A DNA stretch of 64,000 nucleotides. Origin: Allacma fusca (lineage: Eukaryota > Arthropoda > Collembola > Symphypleona > Sminthuridae). The notes under the pieces are model-generated. The model saw nothing but the letters and a program-made list of their open reading frames with translations. It was not told the origin of the DNA and did no database searches. Where the stretch lies: NCBI GenBank assembly GCA_947179485.1, contig OX359249.1:37558250-37622249 (forward strand), in the 5' to 3' direction. Positions within the stretch are counted from its first letter, which is position 1, and each line of letters starts with the position of its first letter. Shown piece after piece: positions 10,637-25,240 of this stretch. Both the position numbers and the translations under genes were made by a program.

Positions 10637-13600
10637 CTATGTGTGTGATATATATCTAGAGTCCCTATCTCCTCACACGCCGAGAAACTGAAGGTACGAG
10701 AAAAAAAAGAACAATGAAGAGAAAGTAAGGTGGTAGTTTTAAGGTCTCGGGAGGGATTGACACAACAGATACAATGATCGTTGCCGTCGTTGGTGGTGCT
10801 GAGAAAAAAGTTTCTTTACACAAGATTCGATGAGTGCCGGTTTGGTTTCGGGTCGTCAGCTTCGATTTGTCTCAACTTTTTCAACATTCTCGTAGTAGTT
10901 TTTCTCTCATGGTATCCATCCCTTTTTTCCCCCTCCTAGGCCTCTTTCCCCTGGCATTGTTTGAGACAGGAATTCTGCAAGAGACTTAGTATCCATGTCT
11001 TTTCTGCTCCACACCACGCTCTTACTGTACTACATGGGAGAATCTCGGATTACGCTCTTAAACTTGTTGGACCAAAGACCAAACGACCTTCCATCAATGA
11101 ATTTTAAGTTCTTGTCCGGCCTGTTCTGAGAGATGAGACGGACATTCCTACCTTGAAAATTCTCAAGTGCATATACATACATATACTGTAGATAATTATG
11201 TATGTAAAATTGGACTGTATAAACTTTGAATGATTTTTCCCTTGAATAATTCATTGAGAGTGTAGTTTTGTATGTGTGGTATAGAAGTTTATATATATAT
11301 CTACATATACCTATAGATACATAAATAGTGCAGAAGGACATCTATAATATTCAAGGCAGAGGGAAGAAGAAGAAGAAGAAAAAAAAACTTTCCAAGAAAA
11401 CAAGATTGTAGTTTGTTACATGAGGAGGATGAAATTGTATCAAAAAGTTCTTTTTCCTACTTCCTTCCTCTTCCTCCCTGATCCTAAAAGTTGAGATACT
11501 TAGGCTCTTGTGTACTTCCCTCCACACTCTCTGACTCTGACTGAAGCTTGTGAATCATATGCGTTTATGGATGTTTCCATAGTTTTGAGGGCTTGACGAA
11601 AGGATGGGAGAAAAGATATCAAGTGAATCTTAAGACACTTTGTGCGTCTCATACTGAATTGAATTTTTTACTAGATTTTATGGATTTGTGGACCATTTCT
11701 CTTCACTGTTCGTTTGGTTTGTTTGGTTGAGGTTAGAAACTGACGGAGAAGCTAGGAGAAGAGCAGTAGTACGGAAATCTGTAGTATAAAATACAGAAAG
11801 GAGAGGGAGACGAAGAACATAGAACATTGTACATCTCTAGGATATCTCTAGGATAGGACCATAGGAAAAGGGGGAGAGAGAGATTTTTTTTTTCCTTTTT
11901 TTTTTTTTTTTTGTTGATGTGCGTTTTCGGGTGTTACCGATGTGATGGAGGGATAGATGTTTATACATTCTTGGCTTTACTTTAGGGCTGACTGGATTGC
12001 CTGCTCTGTGTTTTGTGGAAATAAACTTGAAAGTATGTAAATGGATTTTTTGGGAAAGTGTGCACGACGACCATGTCTGGCTCTACTGCTGTTACTGTTG
12101 TTTCTCCTGTTGCTGTTCCTTCTCACGGAGAGTGAAGAAGGAAGGGAAGGGAAACTTGTGTGTAGAAAGAAGAGCAAGGATCTCTCTCTCTCTCTCTCCT
12201 GCTGTACACTCACTCAGTTGGTGAAATATCTGGAAAGGACATTGACATTACCATAAGTTTGCCTAATAGTTGAACTAATTCTGATGATACCTTGGCTGTC
12301 TGAGGAGATTTGAGTGTTTCCAGTAGTAGTGTGTGTGGATGTTGGAGGTTCTTTCCAAGAGAATAGCTACTATTTGTTTTGTAAGACCATGTTTTTAGGA
12401 CTGCCTTTCCGGTTAACCGAATTCAGATAGCCTGCTTTCGGAATTAAGCTACGAACATTTATGTGCTCATTCTTGAGGGAATCGTCGTATCTACTTTTTC
12501 TATATCTACTTGTGCTCTAGGTTCTAGTAAAGGGATACATAAATATATATAATTATATATATATATGTATAGATATCTATATATCTCCATGTATAGTTTT
12601 GAAATGCCTCTCTCGTACTTTTCTCCCTACTACATACACCATCAGTAGTTGAACACATATTGTTCCGTCGTGTACCTATGTATGTATGTATGTGTATGTG
12701 TGCGTTCCCCCCGTGTTTTTGTCTGTCTGTCTCTGTGTGTACATACATATATGGAGATTATCCGGTACAGTTTTAAATCCGTAAATGAACCATCTTCTTA
12801 CTTATTATACAGAGCGGAATAATTGAGGAAAGAATTTTGTTTCTTTTATTGCCTGCTGCTCCTGCCTTCACTCTTGATGTGTAAATAGGATTTTTCTTGA
12901 CTGCCAAACTGTTCAAAGGAAACTGACATTTTGATTTTCACTGTGTGTACATTTATGCAATCTCAAGTTTTTTTCTTCCTCCCCTTTCCATACGCAGCTC
13001 CGTTTTTTTTTCTTCCTCACTCCTATTTCGTTTTCCTGTTTTTTCGTCTGTGAGTTTGTCATCATTTGGAACGTAGTCTTACGGGAAGTCAAATAGAAAA
13101 AAAAATTGGAAGGGATGGAGTGAATTAAACGGGAAAAGTTTGTCAGTTGAGGGAGGAATATAGAAGATACGTGCCTTCAACCTAAAGGATTTCCTCGAAG
13201 ATCATTTTCTGCCCTATGCACCAGAATCCTATATGTGTGTTTCTTTTGTGTATCAACATACATACACATACATATCTATAGTATGTTGACTTGACTGGAA
13301 GGAAGGAGAGAACTACATCCAAAAGTACAGTTTTGTTTGAAACAAACTTGTATATGTGGAGTAACTACGGATCCTGACTGACTCATATAATCGTGATCAT
13401 CGTCATCTCTCCTGACTCCTTCTTGTGTGTTTTCTTCTTCCTTATGTTCTACTATGAGCTTTGATGCTGACTGTGGTTTTGTATTAACGTGACTAAATTT
13501 AACCGAAATTGGTGAGCAGCCAGGAGCAATAATCTTGATGTGCTGTACTGTTGAAAAACGTGTTTACGCACACATTCAAGTCAATTCTTTTCAACCGAAT

Positions 13601-14460
13601 CACATCTAAGGTTAGGTACTCACACACACACACATACACCCTCACACACATAAATATACACAGAGACGTCATATGGATAGATATACATACATGCCTGTAT
13701 TCATGTAATTATATACTTACATACATGGATCCTATGACATGTTGAAGATGAGATGTACACACATTTGGACGCCTCTATATTAGAGGGTATGTGTATATAC
13801 TTATTTGATGATGCAGGAGGTAGTTTGTAATGGTCCACATGAATTACGCACTCTATTATGGGTATCTCTATTATATGGGCGTGCAGTTTTTATCCGCAAT
13901 TTAATGTGTTGCATGCGGTCGGTCCAAGGTACTCCCATAACTTACACATGTTTAGCTACTTGTAAGTTTACAAATGGGTGCAGGAACTGTTAATTGATCT
14001 GCAACTCCCTCAGACTTTTGTCCCTATAGGTTGAATTTAAATCTAACCAAGTTGACTCTGATCGTCCATTTATTTCCCATTATTTGTATTTCATTCATGT
14101 AATTATTTGTGTACATGTATAATTATTACATTTACAATTGGAACTCGGCATATTACTATGTGAGGAGCAGGGCTGGCAGGGTAGTCAGATCCATAGGGAG
14201 GGTACACAACACAACACACCAGGTACACAAATGTGGAGTGGTGTCCTGGTACTGTATGTAGACTTGTATCTACTCATGTAGACTACTACCATGTGTAACG
14301 GAGCATATGTTCATATGTATATCTCTGAGTCTCCTAATTTGTAGCATAATTTGTTATCTCTTTGTACTAATCAACAGTTTACGTGTGGAGGGTCAAAGGC
14401 AAGAGGAGCAAAGTAGGCGTGATTTTGATCGAGAGAAGCGTGTGAATAAAAATGTAATGT

Positions 14461-14507
14461 GTATGTATGTGTGTGTGTGTGGTGTGTGTGTATGTGTGTG
14501 TGTGTGT
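14461..14507 (+). repeat. Compound GTAT/GT microsatellite
   Basis: GTAT units lead into interrupted GT repeats. Confidence 0.9.
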
Positions 14508-16846
14508 AGAAAAGTTTTTACCATTTAGTAATAATAGTACATATGTACTATGAGACCATAAGAAATGAGTAGGAAAAAGATTGGACGTGCCCATTCATTT
14601 CCATTAGTTGAAGGCAATAGTTTCGCTACACCTTCACGTGGGTGCATTCTTAAACAGGAGAAGAGAGAGAGAGAGATGGAGTGGAAAAGTCCTTAAGATG
14701 AATATTGCATGGTCTTCAATACCTATGGATACATATATATACCTATCTATACATGATTATTTGTGTGTGTATATGTGTGTAGACAGAATTAAAGAATCCA
14801 TATGGGTTGCTTTATAACTTTCAGTATTGGATCTCATTATGGTATGTAGCCCCATCAGATGGGAACCTGATATGTTTTCTCTCTCTCTCTCTCTCTCTCA
14901 CTGTGTAGTTGTTAGGGCTGATCTTTTAGTTGAGGATCTAACTGTGTGAGAGAAAGACGCATCCAATATTATATCTCTCTCGGATCAACGCTTGCTTCTG
15001 CAATAATTGTTTAGAACTGACTCTATCTCTGTCTGTCTCTCTCTCTCTCTCTCTCATTCAAATTGAAACGTCTAAGGTGTACATTTTAGATGGACTCTGT
15101 ACGTTACGTACTTGAGAAAAACTAAAATTTTCACATGTTGTGTATTTTTAGTATCTCTACGTATCTTTACGGCTACGGGAAAGTGGATGGATATATGATT
15201 ATTATATCCATCTGGAATATAGAATTGAATTGGTGCAATATATACTGTATTACAATTACTGTTTCTCTCAACTGGTTCCTTCAAAGTCACTTGCCTTACG
15301 TATATTACTTTGAGATAGTACGTTAATACCATTGACGTATCGTGTGTTGTATCAACAGGAAGCCTTCAAAATGGAACTTACTCTCAAGTTATACTGACAC
15401 ATACACTTAGGATTGATGGAATTTGGAAAATATCTTAGAGATCAAGCTATTAAAAGTTATACTGGCACAGGGCATATTAGTATCTATCTCAGGGCATGAA
15501 CTCATGGGTTATTTAGGTGTGCTTCAAAATAGTGAGGAGTATTGAATATATGAACATCACCAAAACACCATCCACTACTGACTCCAACCAAGAAGTGTTT
15601 TTTTTTCTACGTGTATCTATCTGTATCTATATGTAATTATATATATTTATAATTATATATAGATCAAAATGTTCACTTGTGCCTGACCGACCCACTCTCA
15701 TCTACTTATTTTGGGATTAATAATCAGAAATTTAATTTTTAACTTAATGAACTCTTGAGTGGGTATTACTACAAAAGTTTTGTAAAATTATCCGGACAGT
15801 GTTTATTGAGGGTTCTGTGTTCCTCCTTATAAAGGTCGGAGATGTGAAGGCTCCTTGAATATGAAAAAAGTTAAATTTTGTTTGATAGAGCTCACACACA
15901 CACATATGTGAATATTAGTAGAGACATTGAGGTGATGAGACACATAAATGACATTATTGCTTGTTAAGTCCCAAAGCATCTCATTCCAAAAATGACTTGA
16001 CGTATCTAAAGTAGTACGAAAGTCATCTACTACTCTATCATTACGGATTGTAAATGTGTTTCAATTTTCTGATAAAGAAAATAATAATTGAGAGCAGGAA
16101 TCTAAACAAGAACCATTAAGAGGAGGCTCTTCGTCTACTACTACTACTACTACTCCTATATAGCTAATGGCACTGGAAGAGTGGTAGAAAAAAGTCAAGT
16201 GCGTGACACATAACTGCATAAATGTTATTTACTTGAGTCTACACCTCATGTTTGTTATTGTATTCCATATAGAACCAAGACTTGTGTCTATCTATCAGAG
16301 TGCATGTATGTACATATGTACATTGAAGAGAAATATTTGTATGGTTTTTTAAGAGTCTCCAGAGAGAAAGAGCTAGTAGCTAAATTTTTATAGGACGTGG
16401 AGAGAGCACAAGAGAGTTGGTTTAGTATTGAGAACATGTTAAATTATTGTTGATCATTTTTTTGATTAAGTGATAGGAAGGCGGGAGTTGATAGAGCACT
16501 CTCTGGACGTAAGTTATCGGGTCTTCCCTTGAGTATGGCAGAAGTGAGGAAGGAGCCGTGTTTATTATGTATATGCATTGATGCATATGTGAGAGGGAAC
16601 TTGGCAGAGAGTTCGTCTTCATCTTCTTCTTCTTCTTCATCTTCTTGAAAAAAAAAAGTTTTATTTTTTTTTCTCCTCTCCCTCTCTATCAATTGATTGA
16701 AGATTTAAAGAAGATAGACTGCCTGCCAGTACATATGTACTGAAGTGGGTTGGAAGGAGAAAGGGTGTCGACTCCTAACGTCTTCTATATGGATTTTAAT
16801 GTGAAGTCAATGACAATGGAACAAGTTGAGAAAAAAAATTGTAATG

Positions 16847-16850
<4 letters not shown>

Positions 16851-16898
<48 letters not shown>
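16851..16898 (+). repeat. (CT)24 microsatellite
   Basis: 48 bp of uninterrupted CT. Confidence 0.95.
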
Positions 16899-16900
<2 letters not shown>

Positions 16901-17707
16901 AATAGTAATGAAGTGACAAACGAGGGATGAGATTGTCCAGTGTATTTGGAATTCGTAATTATTAGAATTTTGATCCCAAAGAAATTATAAGTATTGACGG
17001 AGACGTTTTGTTTGAAAGGAAAGTCGTGCCTTCCTTTTTTCCCCATCTCCACAAAACATCTCTTGAAGTTGTTTCTGTTTTATGTTCGTCTTACCATTAT
17101 TAGCAAAGGAGAGTATTTTTTTTTTGACGGCTCGGAAAGGAATTGGGGGGAGGGTTTGTGTCAGCATGTTGTTACATTTGGTTATGCTGGATAGGGGAAG
17201 GTGTTCGAACATTTAAAACATTTGTTTAAATTTAATGTTTGAACGGCAAAAGTTATGCGTTGGTCTGGGCAGGGAATGTAAGTATATTATCAGTGTCTAT
17301 CTATATCTACGTATGTATGTAGAATCTATCCAACATGTGTAATTGACTATATATACTCTGCCACATCTCTGCATTTATTTTAAGAGTATCTATGTATCTA
17401 TATGTAGATACAGAAGTGCGTGTATTGATGAGTTGTGTGTTAGTGTGAAAGTTTGGGTACTGTACCAAGGACAAGGATACTTATATGTTTTTAAATGGAT
17501 TTTTTTGAGGGAAAAAACAATACACAATATACATAGTTGAGGCCAAGTATGGTGAAGAAATAAAATTATAATTTGGTGTCGTTGGAAAACATCAGGTCGG
17601 ATACTTATGATTACATGTTTTGTCATGTGTTCAAGCGTGCTTGAGTCGGAGCATTTAAATTTCAAAGTGGAACTAAACACGTTTTTCAACAGTTTTTTTT
17701 ACCCGAG

Positions 17708-17735
<28 letters not shown>
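17708..17735 (+). repeat. CT microsatellite
   Basis: About 28 bp of CT following CCGAG. Confidence 0.9.
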
Positions 17736-17739
<4 letters not shown>

Positions 17740-18813
17740 ATGTGTGAGTATAGACAAAGTTGAGTCTTGAGTCCCCATAGTTCATCCATTGTGAGGATTA
17801 TTTTACTTTCATCCCTGCGTAGGCTTGAGTAACTCTCTTTGCTTTTACGCTCAGTTAATGTTGGTGCTCGGTGCGGAGAACAAATGGGAAAGTAGCGGCA
17901 GTTTCCTTGTTCTCCTTGATCATCATCTTCTTCTTGTTCTTCGTCGTCGTCGTATTTTTCTTCGTACTCTCCGTATCTACATGTACTCTCTTGTGTTGAC
18001 TTACAATTGCGATTGCGACATTGATATTTGTTTGTGTTTTTGTGTGAGTGTCTCTCTCTCTCTCTCTCTCTCACTCTCTGCGTTCCCCCGTCGTCTGCTT
18101 ATGGAGTTGATGAAATCAGAGAAGAGAGCGGAGTACCAGTTTTTGAGTTATTACTTATAACCTCGTCAACTTTTACTGCACTGTGCCTGTGCACTGTCGT
18201 CGGGTCCCCATCCATATGTATGTTAATACATACATACGTGCATGTCTACACCTCCTATGTGTACATACATTATATGTATGAGTACAGTGTAACATTACGT
18301 TTTCCCTGGAACACTGATCTGACCAAGAGAAGCCCAAATAACCAGGATAAGGAGAGGAGGACTCCTTGACTCTCTTGTTTTAAAGTTTTTATATTCCAGT
18401 CAGAGACTTGTTCAAGTTGGAATATATTTTCGTTATAAGTTCTAAGATTGGAAACACTTAAATGGCGTGAGAAAATTGTAGTTGAAGAATTTTGTCCCCC
18501 CTTTCAAGACATACGTGCGTAGTTCCTTTAAAGAAAAAAATTTTTTTTATATATACTTATATTTTTTCTTTGGGACGCAGGGGAAATTCGTAAAGGTCGA
18601 GTGTTGTACGTTGTAGTAGTCTCATATATAGTGTGAATTTTTATGTTGGCTTGTAAAACTCAAGCTGTAGTAGTAATCTTGAAATTGTTGAAAAGAAGAC
18701 CGGAGAGTTAGTTTATGCGTGGCTCTCTCTCTCTCTCTCACTCTCTACCCGTTTGATTTCATATTATCGAAGTATTACGAGGGAGAGAGCTAAAAGCGTA
18801 AAATTTTTTTGAC

Positions 18814-20233
18814 ATGATGCCCTTTCCACCGAGATCCATGGCATCGACTTCGTCAAGTACGAGGGCTTGCTTCCCTACCTCTTTACCACCGCGGCCTAAA
18901 GTAGCTAGCGGCAGCAGTCATGGCGGTGGCCGCAGTATATCTCCAAGTACCCCTACCGGTACGTCCTCCTCACGCTCATCTTCGATTGGGAAAAAGGACA
19001 AAATTTATTACTCACAACGGAATGGGTTGGTCCCAAAAACAAGTCATAATAATATGAGCGCGCGTGATTTCAATCAGGATAAGAGAAAAAGTGGGAGCAA
19101 GCAAATGATTCTGCATGTCACACACAAAGACACCGCTGGAAACGTAGATCCAGGCGTAGTAACCTTCCATAATGAATCGTCAAGACCAACGGCTACCATC
19201 GGCCGCCGAACCCCTACTAATAAATCTAAATTCAAGTCAACGACAACAACCAGCAACCCGAACAGCATCCACAGCATCAACAACATCCACAATAACAACA
19301 ACAATAATAACAATAATAATAATAATGATTTAAAAAATAACTTGTATAGTAATCGAGATGTTAGCCGTCAGCCATCTCCCGATAAATCTTCCTACAAAAG
19401 TTACAATGATGGCTTCAATGGTGATTTATATGCGGCGGACACGGATGACAACAATAGTGTTGCGGATAGGGATCGGAGCCGGGCTATCCTGGAAATGTTA
19501 TATGGGAAACCTGGGGAGGTTAAGGATAGTCTTCCGGACAGGAGTACCTCACCTTTTGGTTTTGTGTATGGGGTGGAGTATCGGGCGGAAAGTGGGACAG
19601 GTAGAGACAATCCCGAGACGCCGACGACGTCGACAACCTCCTGTACACCCAAACAAGCCAAACGATTCTCCTCATTTCTCAGTGGGCTGGGGATGAGAAA
19701 ATTGGATAGGAATCGTTCCACGTCCTCCTCCTCCCTTCCAGGCAGTTGGTTATGGCAGAAAAGTTTGTCAGAAGGGAACTTGTACTCTGCGAGGAAAAGT
19801 AGTGATGATGAGTATGATGGAGAACTTTTAGAGGAAATTAACGATCGACGGAATAATCATTATCATGTGAGGCCGACTTCCACAACTTCTCCCGGCCTCC
19901 TCCGTTCAAGGAGGAAAAGTCAACAACAAGTGGAGTCTGGTGCGGAAATAGTAAAAATGAGTGGAATGAGGACGGACCATGAGGTTGTTGGGAAAAACAG
20001 GATGGAGTGGGAACGATCCCCTTCATATGAATATAGTTTGGAGGGGAACCGTTCTCCTTCCACCACCATCACCACCACCACGGATCCTCTTCTGGGAAGA
20101 ACATGGCTGAGGAATTCCATCTGTACCAACAACGGGCGAATGGACAGCAGAAGTGATGTTAATGCAATGGCGATGAGGCAAAAATCTGTCCCGAAATTTT
20201 TTCGCTCCATTAGTCTTCGAAATCTGCTACCAA
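18814..20233 (+). CDS. ckn: caskin coding exon 1: disordered N-terminus (residues 1-473)
   Basis: This 1420-nt open exon starts with a double ATG (gacATGATG). An in-frame TAA lies at 18799-18801, with no AG between it and the ATG, so the frame cannot be entered by splicing close upstream and the ATG is a genuine start candidate. The donor is a perfect GTGAGT at 20234. The last base (A, phase 1) joins TT of the next exon to make Ile474. The protein is rich in Ser, Thr, Arg and Asn, with an Asn run from AAT/AAC codons near 19290-19326 and many RS/SP motifs. No folded domain is recognised. Length and codon use are clearly protein-coding, unlike the surrounding sequence. Membership of the caskin gene rests on strand and phase; a transcript would prove it. 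Confidence 0.82.
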
Positions 20234-22033
20234 GTGAGTAATACACCCCCATCTTCGTATGTTAGTCTCTGCCTATCTCCGGGTTGCGTAAATATATATA
20301 TATATATAGATAGACCATCCGCATTTCCTGTCCAGGAGAACACTCCTGGGTTTGGTACATGTAGACAGACTCCCTAATTTACAAATTACACCCTTACACT
20401 TGCTTTAAGAATCTCTCTCTCCCTCTCTCTCTATCTCTTTCTCTCACTCGAATCAGAGAATCACATATGCACTAGACCTTGTCTGTAATCATCATTGTAG
20501 TTTTTGTACACATTAATTTTACAAAGTACTTCCACACTTACATGCTCACATTCCATGATAGGTTAACAGCTTTGGAATGTAAGCCTCTCTACTAGGGAGA
20601 CGTCTAGAATGGGAAAGTTTTGTCTATAATTTTAATTGCACTCCCTCGCCCTTTCTCTTCTCGGTGGTATTTATACATATATTTACTGGTATCTGTTTGT
20701 CTTGGAGGAAACTCCTCTTCTTGTGTCTGCCTTTTACAGGGAATTCCGTTGTTGTGTTGTTATTACGCATACATACACACACACACACATACATACACTG
20801 CTTTGAATTCCTTGAACCCTAGAAATGGTTGTAGTACAGTACTACTACTAAGTACTTACTAGGAGTAATTGCAAGAGTTCCTTCTGTTAAGGTTTTGCTA
20901 TTATGTATATATGTAATTACTACTTATTACATGTACAGCACGGAGTCTGAAGCTGAACCACCACCAGACTTGTTCATACATACATATGTACATACATAAT
21001 TATATTATTATCTACATATGACTCGGTGGTGGTTGGAGTAGCAACTCTGGGTGAGCGAACGTAACTTTTCATGGAATCGCAGACTTAATTGAGTGCGATT
21101 GGCGTAATCTTGATTTCCGTTATCCTCCGCCTTGTTTTTTCCAGTGAAGTTACGCATGTAGGTGGATATGTGGATGTGATAAAATGGTGTATGTGAGTTG
21201 TGTGTGTGTGTATGTGTGTGTGTCAGAGACGCGAGAAGAAGATGTAATTGTACGCTTTTTGTTTATTTGAAAGGCGAATAGTTGTGTACAAAGGCAATGA
21301 CGAATGGTTGTTTGTTTTCTGTTCTATCTCTCTGGCGTGGTGCCAATAGCTCCACTCGCCCTGACGGAGCATCATCCGGAAGGACTGTGTTAGTCTACCA
21401 CTGCGTTCTACGGATACTAAATTAGTTGAGATGTGCATACATAAATCCTTGGGTTCATACATAGCCCCATATATGTACTTTTGTCACGTAGCTTGAGCAA
21501 ATAAATATGTACTGTCGATTGTACACACACACACACAAAGAGTTTCTTCCAAATGCAGTCCATGTATGAGTACTTAGACAGACTCATAGTCTCCCATACA
21601 TATACATACATGGCTCTGATAATATAAAATGTTTATTACTTGTTCATCTTCTTTTCTGGAGGGATTTAACGTTTTGTCGTGATTTAGGTATTCTTAAACG
21701 AGGAATGTACATACGTAGGTGCCACAGATTTGGGGAGGCTTTAGGACTTGAGCATGACTGACGAAGATGGTTCCTATAGTTCCTACACTCTAGTACTACT
21801 ACACTACTACTACTACTACTACTCCTAGAAATACGACTCATAAGTTCATACAGGATGGTAAAGGGCTGTCATGCCCTCGGCACTCAAACAGAACCATAAA
21901 AAAAGTTCATTTTGATAACGAGAGACTTATCAGAAGTAACTTATCATATTATTATGATTATTATGTAGCAAGATAGTTTTTGAAGGTACAGGAATATTTG
22001 ATTCTGCTTGGGAAATTCTTGTCCTGGCAGTTT

Positions 22034-22064
<31 letters not shown>

Positions 22065-25000
22065 AAGAGAGGATGAGGATATGATAAACGTGTGTGTGTG
22101 CCCGTAGTTACTTATTGAGGGGAACTCTCTGCTGAGGAATACAAGTACTGGATTAAAATTCCAAAGAATTAATGATGCTTCGCTCCTTTTTTTAGAGTAC
22201 ACGTCAAGTGTGTTTGAGTCGGTCGTCTCTGCTACTTACTGTATCTATACGGCGTAGACCCAATCACCAAAACCAAACCGGAGTGCATTAACTACCGATA
22301 TGGTCTTAATATATTAACATAAAAATATTTTTATGCCCGTCCTGGTCTCCCTCCGTATGGTGACTCTCCACCAAGCTGTATATAGATAGTTTAGATAGGG
22401 TTGACTTTGTGAGGTTCACTCCAGTGTCTTCCTATTATGGATACCTTATAAGGGAAAACCCTCATCTCCTCTTGCTGAGCAAAGAGAATCATGCTGATCA
22501 TGCATTGAAGCTAGGGGAAGATGTGTGGCTCTCCTAATGGCTTAATGGTCTCCGCCATTACTTATTAGGTAGTTTTTGTGTTGCTCGTATTAATTGTATA
22601 TTCGCTAATTCATTTCTCAGCTAAGCCTAATTTACGGGGCTGTTGATTTTTAAGAACTGAGTTTAGAGGTATCTCGTGGTCTGGTATCATCTAATTATAT
22701 GTAATTAAGTGTATATATCTACCATGTGTTTTTATACTTTTCCGGCGTGAAAATTCCGGCACAGATGATGGATTATGTAGAGTACAAACGTGTAGGGGAA
22801 TACTTTGAATTTATAGATACAAAAAAAAAGGAATACGAAGGGAGGTGCAATTATAACGTGGGTGTTGTCTAGCTCACTCAGTCTAAACTGGAACTGATAC
22901 TCCTTGCATCAAATTTGATAATCGTGTAGTAGGGTCAAGTTTTACAGGAGGCCAGGATTTAGAAGGGAAAAAAATTAAATTATAGGTTTGTTATGCATTC
23001 ATTTTTATTGGTGCACTTTGAGTAACCTGCACCACATTTGTTTGCTCAGTGTGGCTAGATCCACATGGAAATCATCCTTAAAGATGTTGTTCCACGAAAG
23101 GATCTGATGTGTTGGCTCAAAATGAGCTGTAAGCTGTAGCACACCTGGTAAACCAGTATTGAGGCTTGTGATATAAAACTTGCTCTGATATTATAGAATT
23201 ATGTTATATACTTTTATATATTTATATATCTGTCTAAAGTATATAGGAACTAGCAAGATTTATGGTAGTGCAACCGAGTCTTCAACTTGATTTGTAAGTA
23301 TCTGTGCATAGACATTGCTCTGGTTTTGCGGTTAACGAGCATTACAACCACAATATTGTACTCACCTGACCGTGTAGATATTTGACTGGAGCTACTGGAT
23401 ACTACTGTGGTATCATTTTGATGTGTAAAAAGTTGCCTGGGGTGTGTGTGTGAGTATTTTTGTGTAGGCTTCATCAAGCAGACGTAAAGGGAATGTGTGT
23501 GTTTGTGTATATAATATGCATCTATGTGTGTGTTATATAAGTCCGGTAATACAACTGTTATTATTTAGAAATCTCATATGAAAATCAGCTGGGAAATTAT
23601 TTGTGCGAAATTATTCCAACTGAAAAAAAAATAATATGGGGAGCAGTTATTATGGTATATAGTTGTAATAAATTATTTGAAATAGCATTATTAGAATATC
23701 TTAGATCTTTAATCAAGGTAATTCAGGAAAGGATGTCGGAAGAGAAAGCTGTTATAAAAATTATGGATCCCTTAGCGCCACATGTGCTTTGTGAGTGTGT
23801 GTGTGTGTGTGTTACGTTTTCCTGATTGTGCAATGGAAGTACAGTAGAATAAATAGAAGTTATATGTAATTGTATAAGATATATACTATCCCCTACTATT
23901 GAGGATACTCGACTTCGACTTGACTTGTAATTGTATAATGAGACTAGAACAGATGGTTTAGCCGTCCCTGGTTATTTTACTATAGTAAGTATATACACTA
24001 TACACAGACACTGGTATAATACCACATACATACATAATATCTACATAGGTTGGATTACTATTTCCAAGGATAGATAAAGTTAAGGTAAATTTCAGCTGAT
24101 GTAATTTGATCCGATAAATGATGTGTCAACGATAAGTGTTGTGTGCTATGCCACTACTACTAGGTATATAACTTGTGAAGGAATTCCCAGTCCGTGAGAA
24201 TGTAAGGAAACTGAATGTACCCTTCTTAATATATTATTAAAGTATTATTAAAGATATATGAGATTTAAAATTATTATATGCTGTATGCATAAAAGTACTT
24301 ATTCATGTATCTATCTATCTATGTATGTATGTGTTAACTCGGGAGTGGAGTCCATGGAGTGGCGTTGAAAGGAATTGGATACATTGTGTATAGTATCTAA
24401 AACTCTGTAGTAAGTAGATATCTGCCTCATGTAATAATTAATTATGGATATATGGGACGAAATACAAGAAGGAAATGAAGGTTCAGGAAGAAATTGTGTA
24501 TCTGTGTAGTAGTATTTGCCAATTCCTGTGAAGTATGTATCTATCCCGATGCTTAAATTACATGACAGTGTAACAATGTACTTGAATGAATAGATATTTT
24601 ATATTCAGGGATCCTCCAAGAAAGTCAAGTGTGTCTATATAACCGTCAGCAGGAATGACAGGATGAAATTAGGAAAGTTTTTTCAAATCAAATCAATCTT
24701 ACGTGAAAAAAAATGGAGATTGACTCTGTGGATACAATCCACCTTAATACTATATTCATGTTTCCTCCAAGTATCTACTCACTAGTCAGCTTAAAATAGA
24801 TCTTTGGATTGAACAGGACCATATGCTTAATTTATGAAATGACAGGAAAGAAGAAGAAGAAGAGTAAATAATGAAGCAAGGGCTAGTTCAGATCAGTCAT
24901 TGTATGTAATACACAATAACCTTTAGTACTACTATGTACTAGTATGTAGAGAATGGTAGGTGAACAAGGGCAAACGAAACAAATCTACTGAGTGCCAAAT

Positions 25001-25181
25001 GGACCGATTACGTAACAGGTGGTTCTGGTCTTAATCTCCGACTTGTGCAAACGGAACGTCAGAGTACTCTATAACTCTGTTAGTATACACAGACACTGCA
25101 CATATGTGAGTAGGTACTAGGTAGGAAGGAGTAGGTACTGTTTCCACTAAAAAATATACTTACTTACTCTCTGTCTATCTG

Positions 25182-25240
<59 letters not shown>

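Larger units (their letters stand above)
1..18813. other. Non-coding, repeat-rich region upstream of the caskin start exon
   Basis: Apart from the Tc1 relic, I see no convincing exon on either strand. The sequence is AT-rich and T-rich with many microsatellites, ATGT/TACATA tracts and short palindromes. Open frames of up to 146 codons occur on the minus strand (8432-8872, 9123-9536, 4581-5015), but they have simple-repeat composition or no recognisable domain. The caskin 5' UTR and promoter, and any upstream exons of a longer isoform, could lie here but cannot be placed by eye. Confidence 0.6.

Noticed and set aside
19074..20252. Minus-strand frames overlapping caskin exon 1
   Set aside because: Antisense shadows of a GC-richer coding exon; the Leu run is the reverse of the Asn codons.
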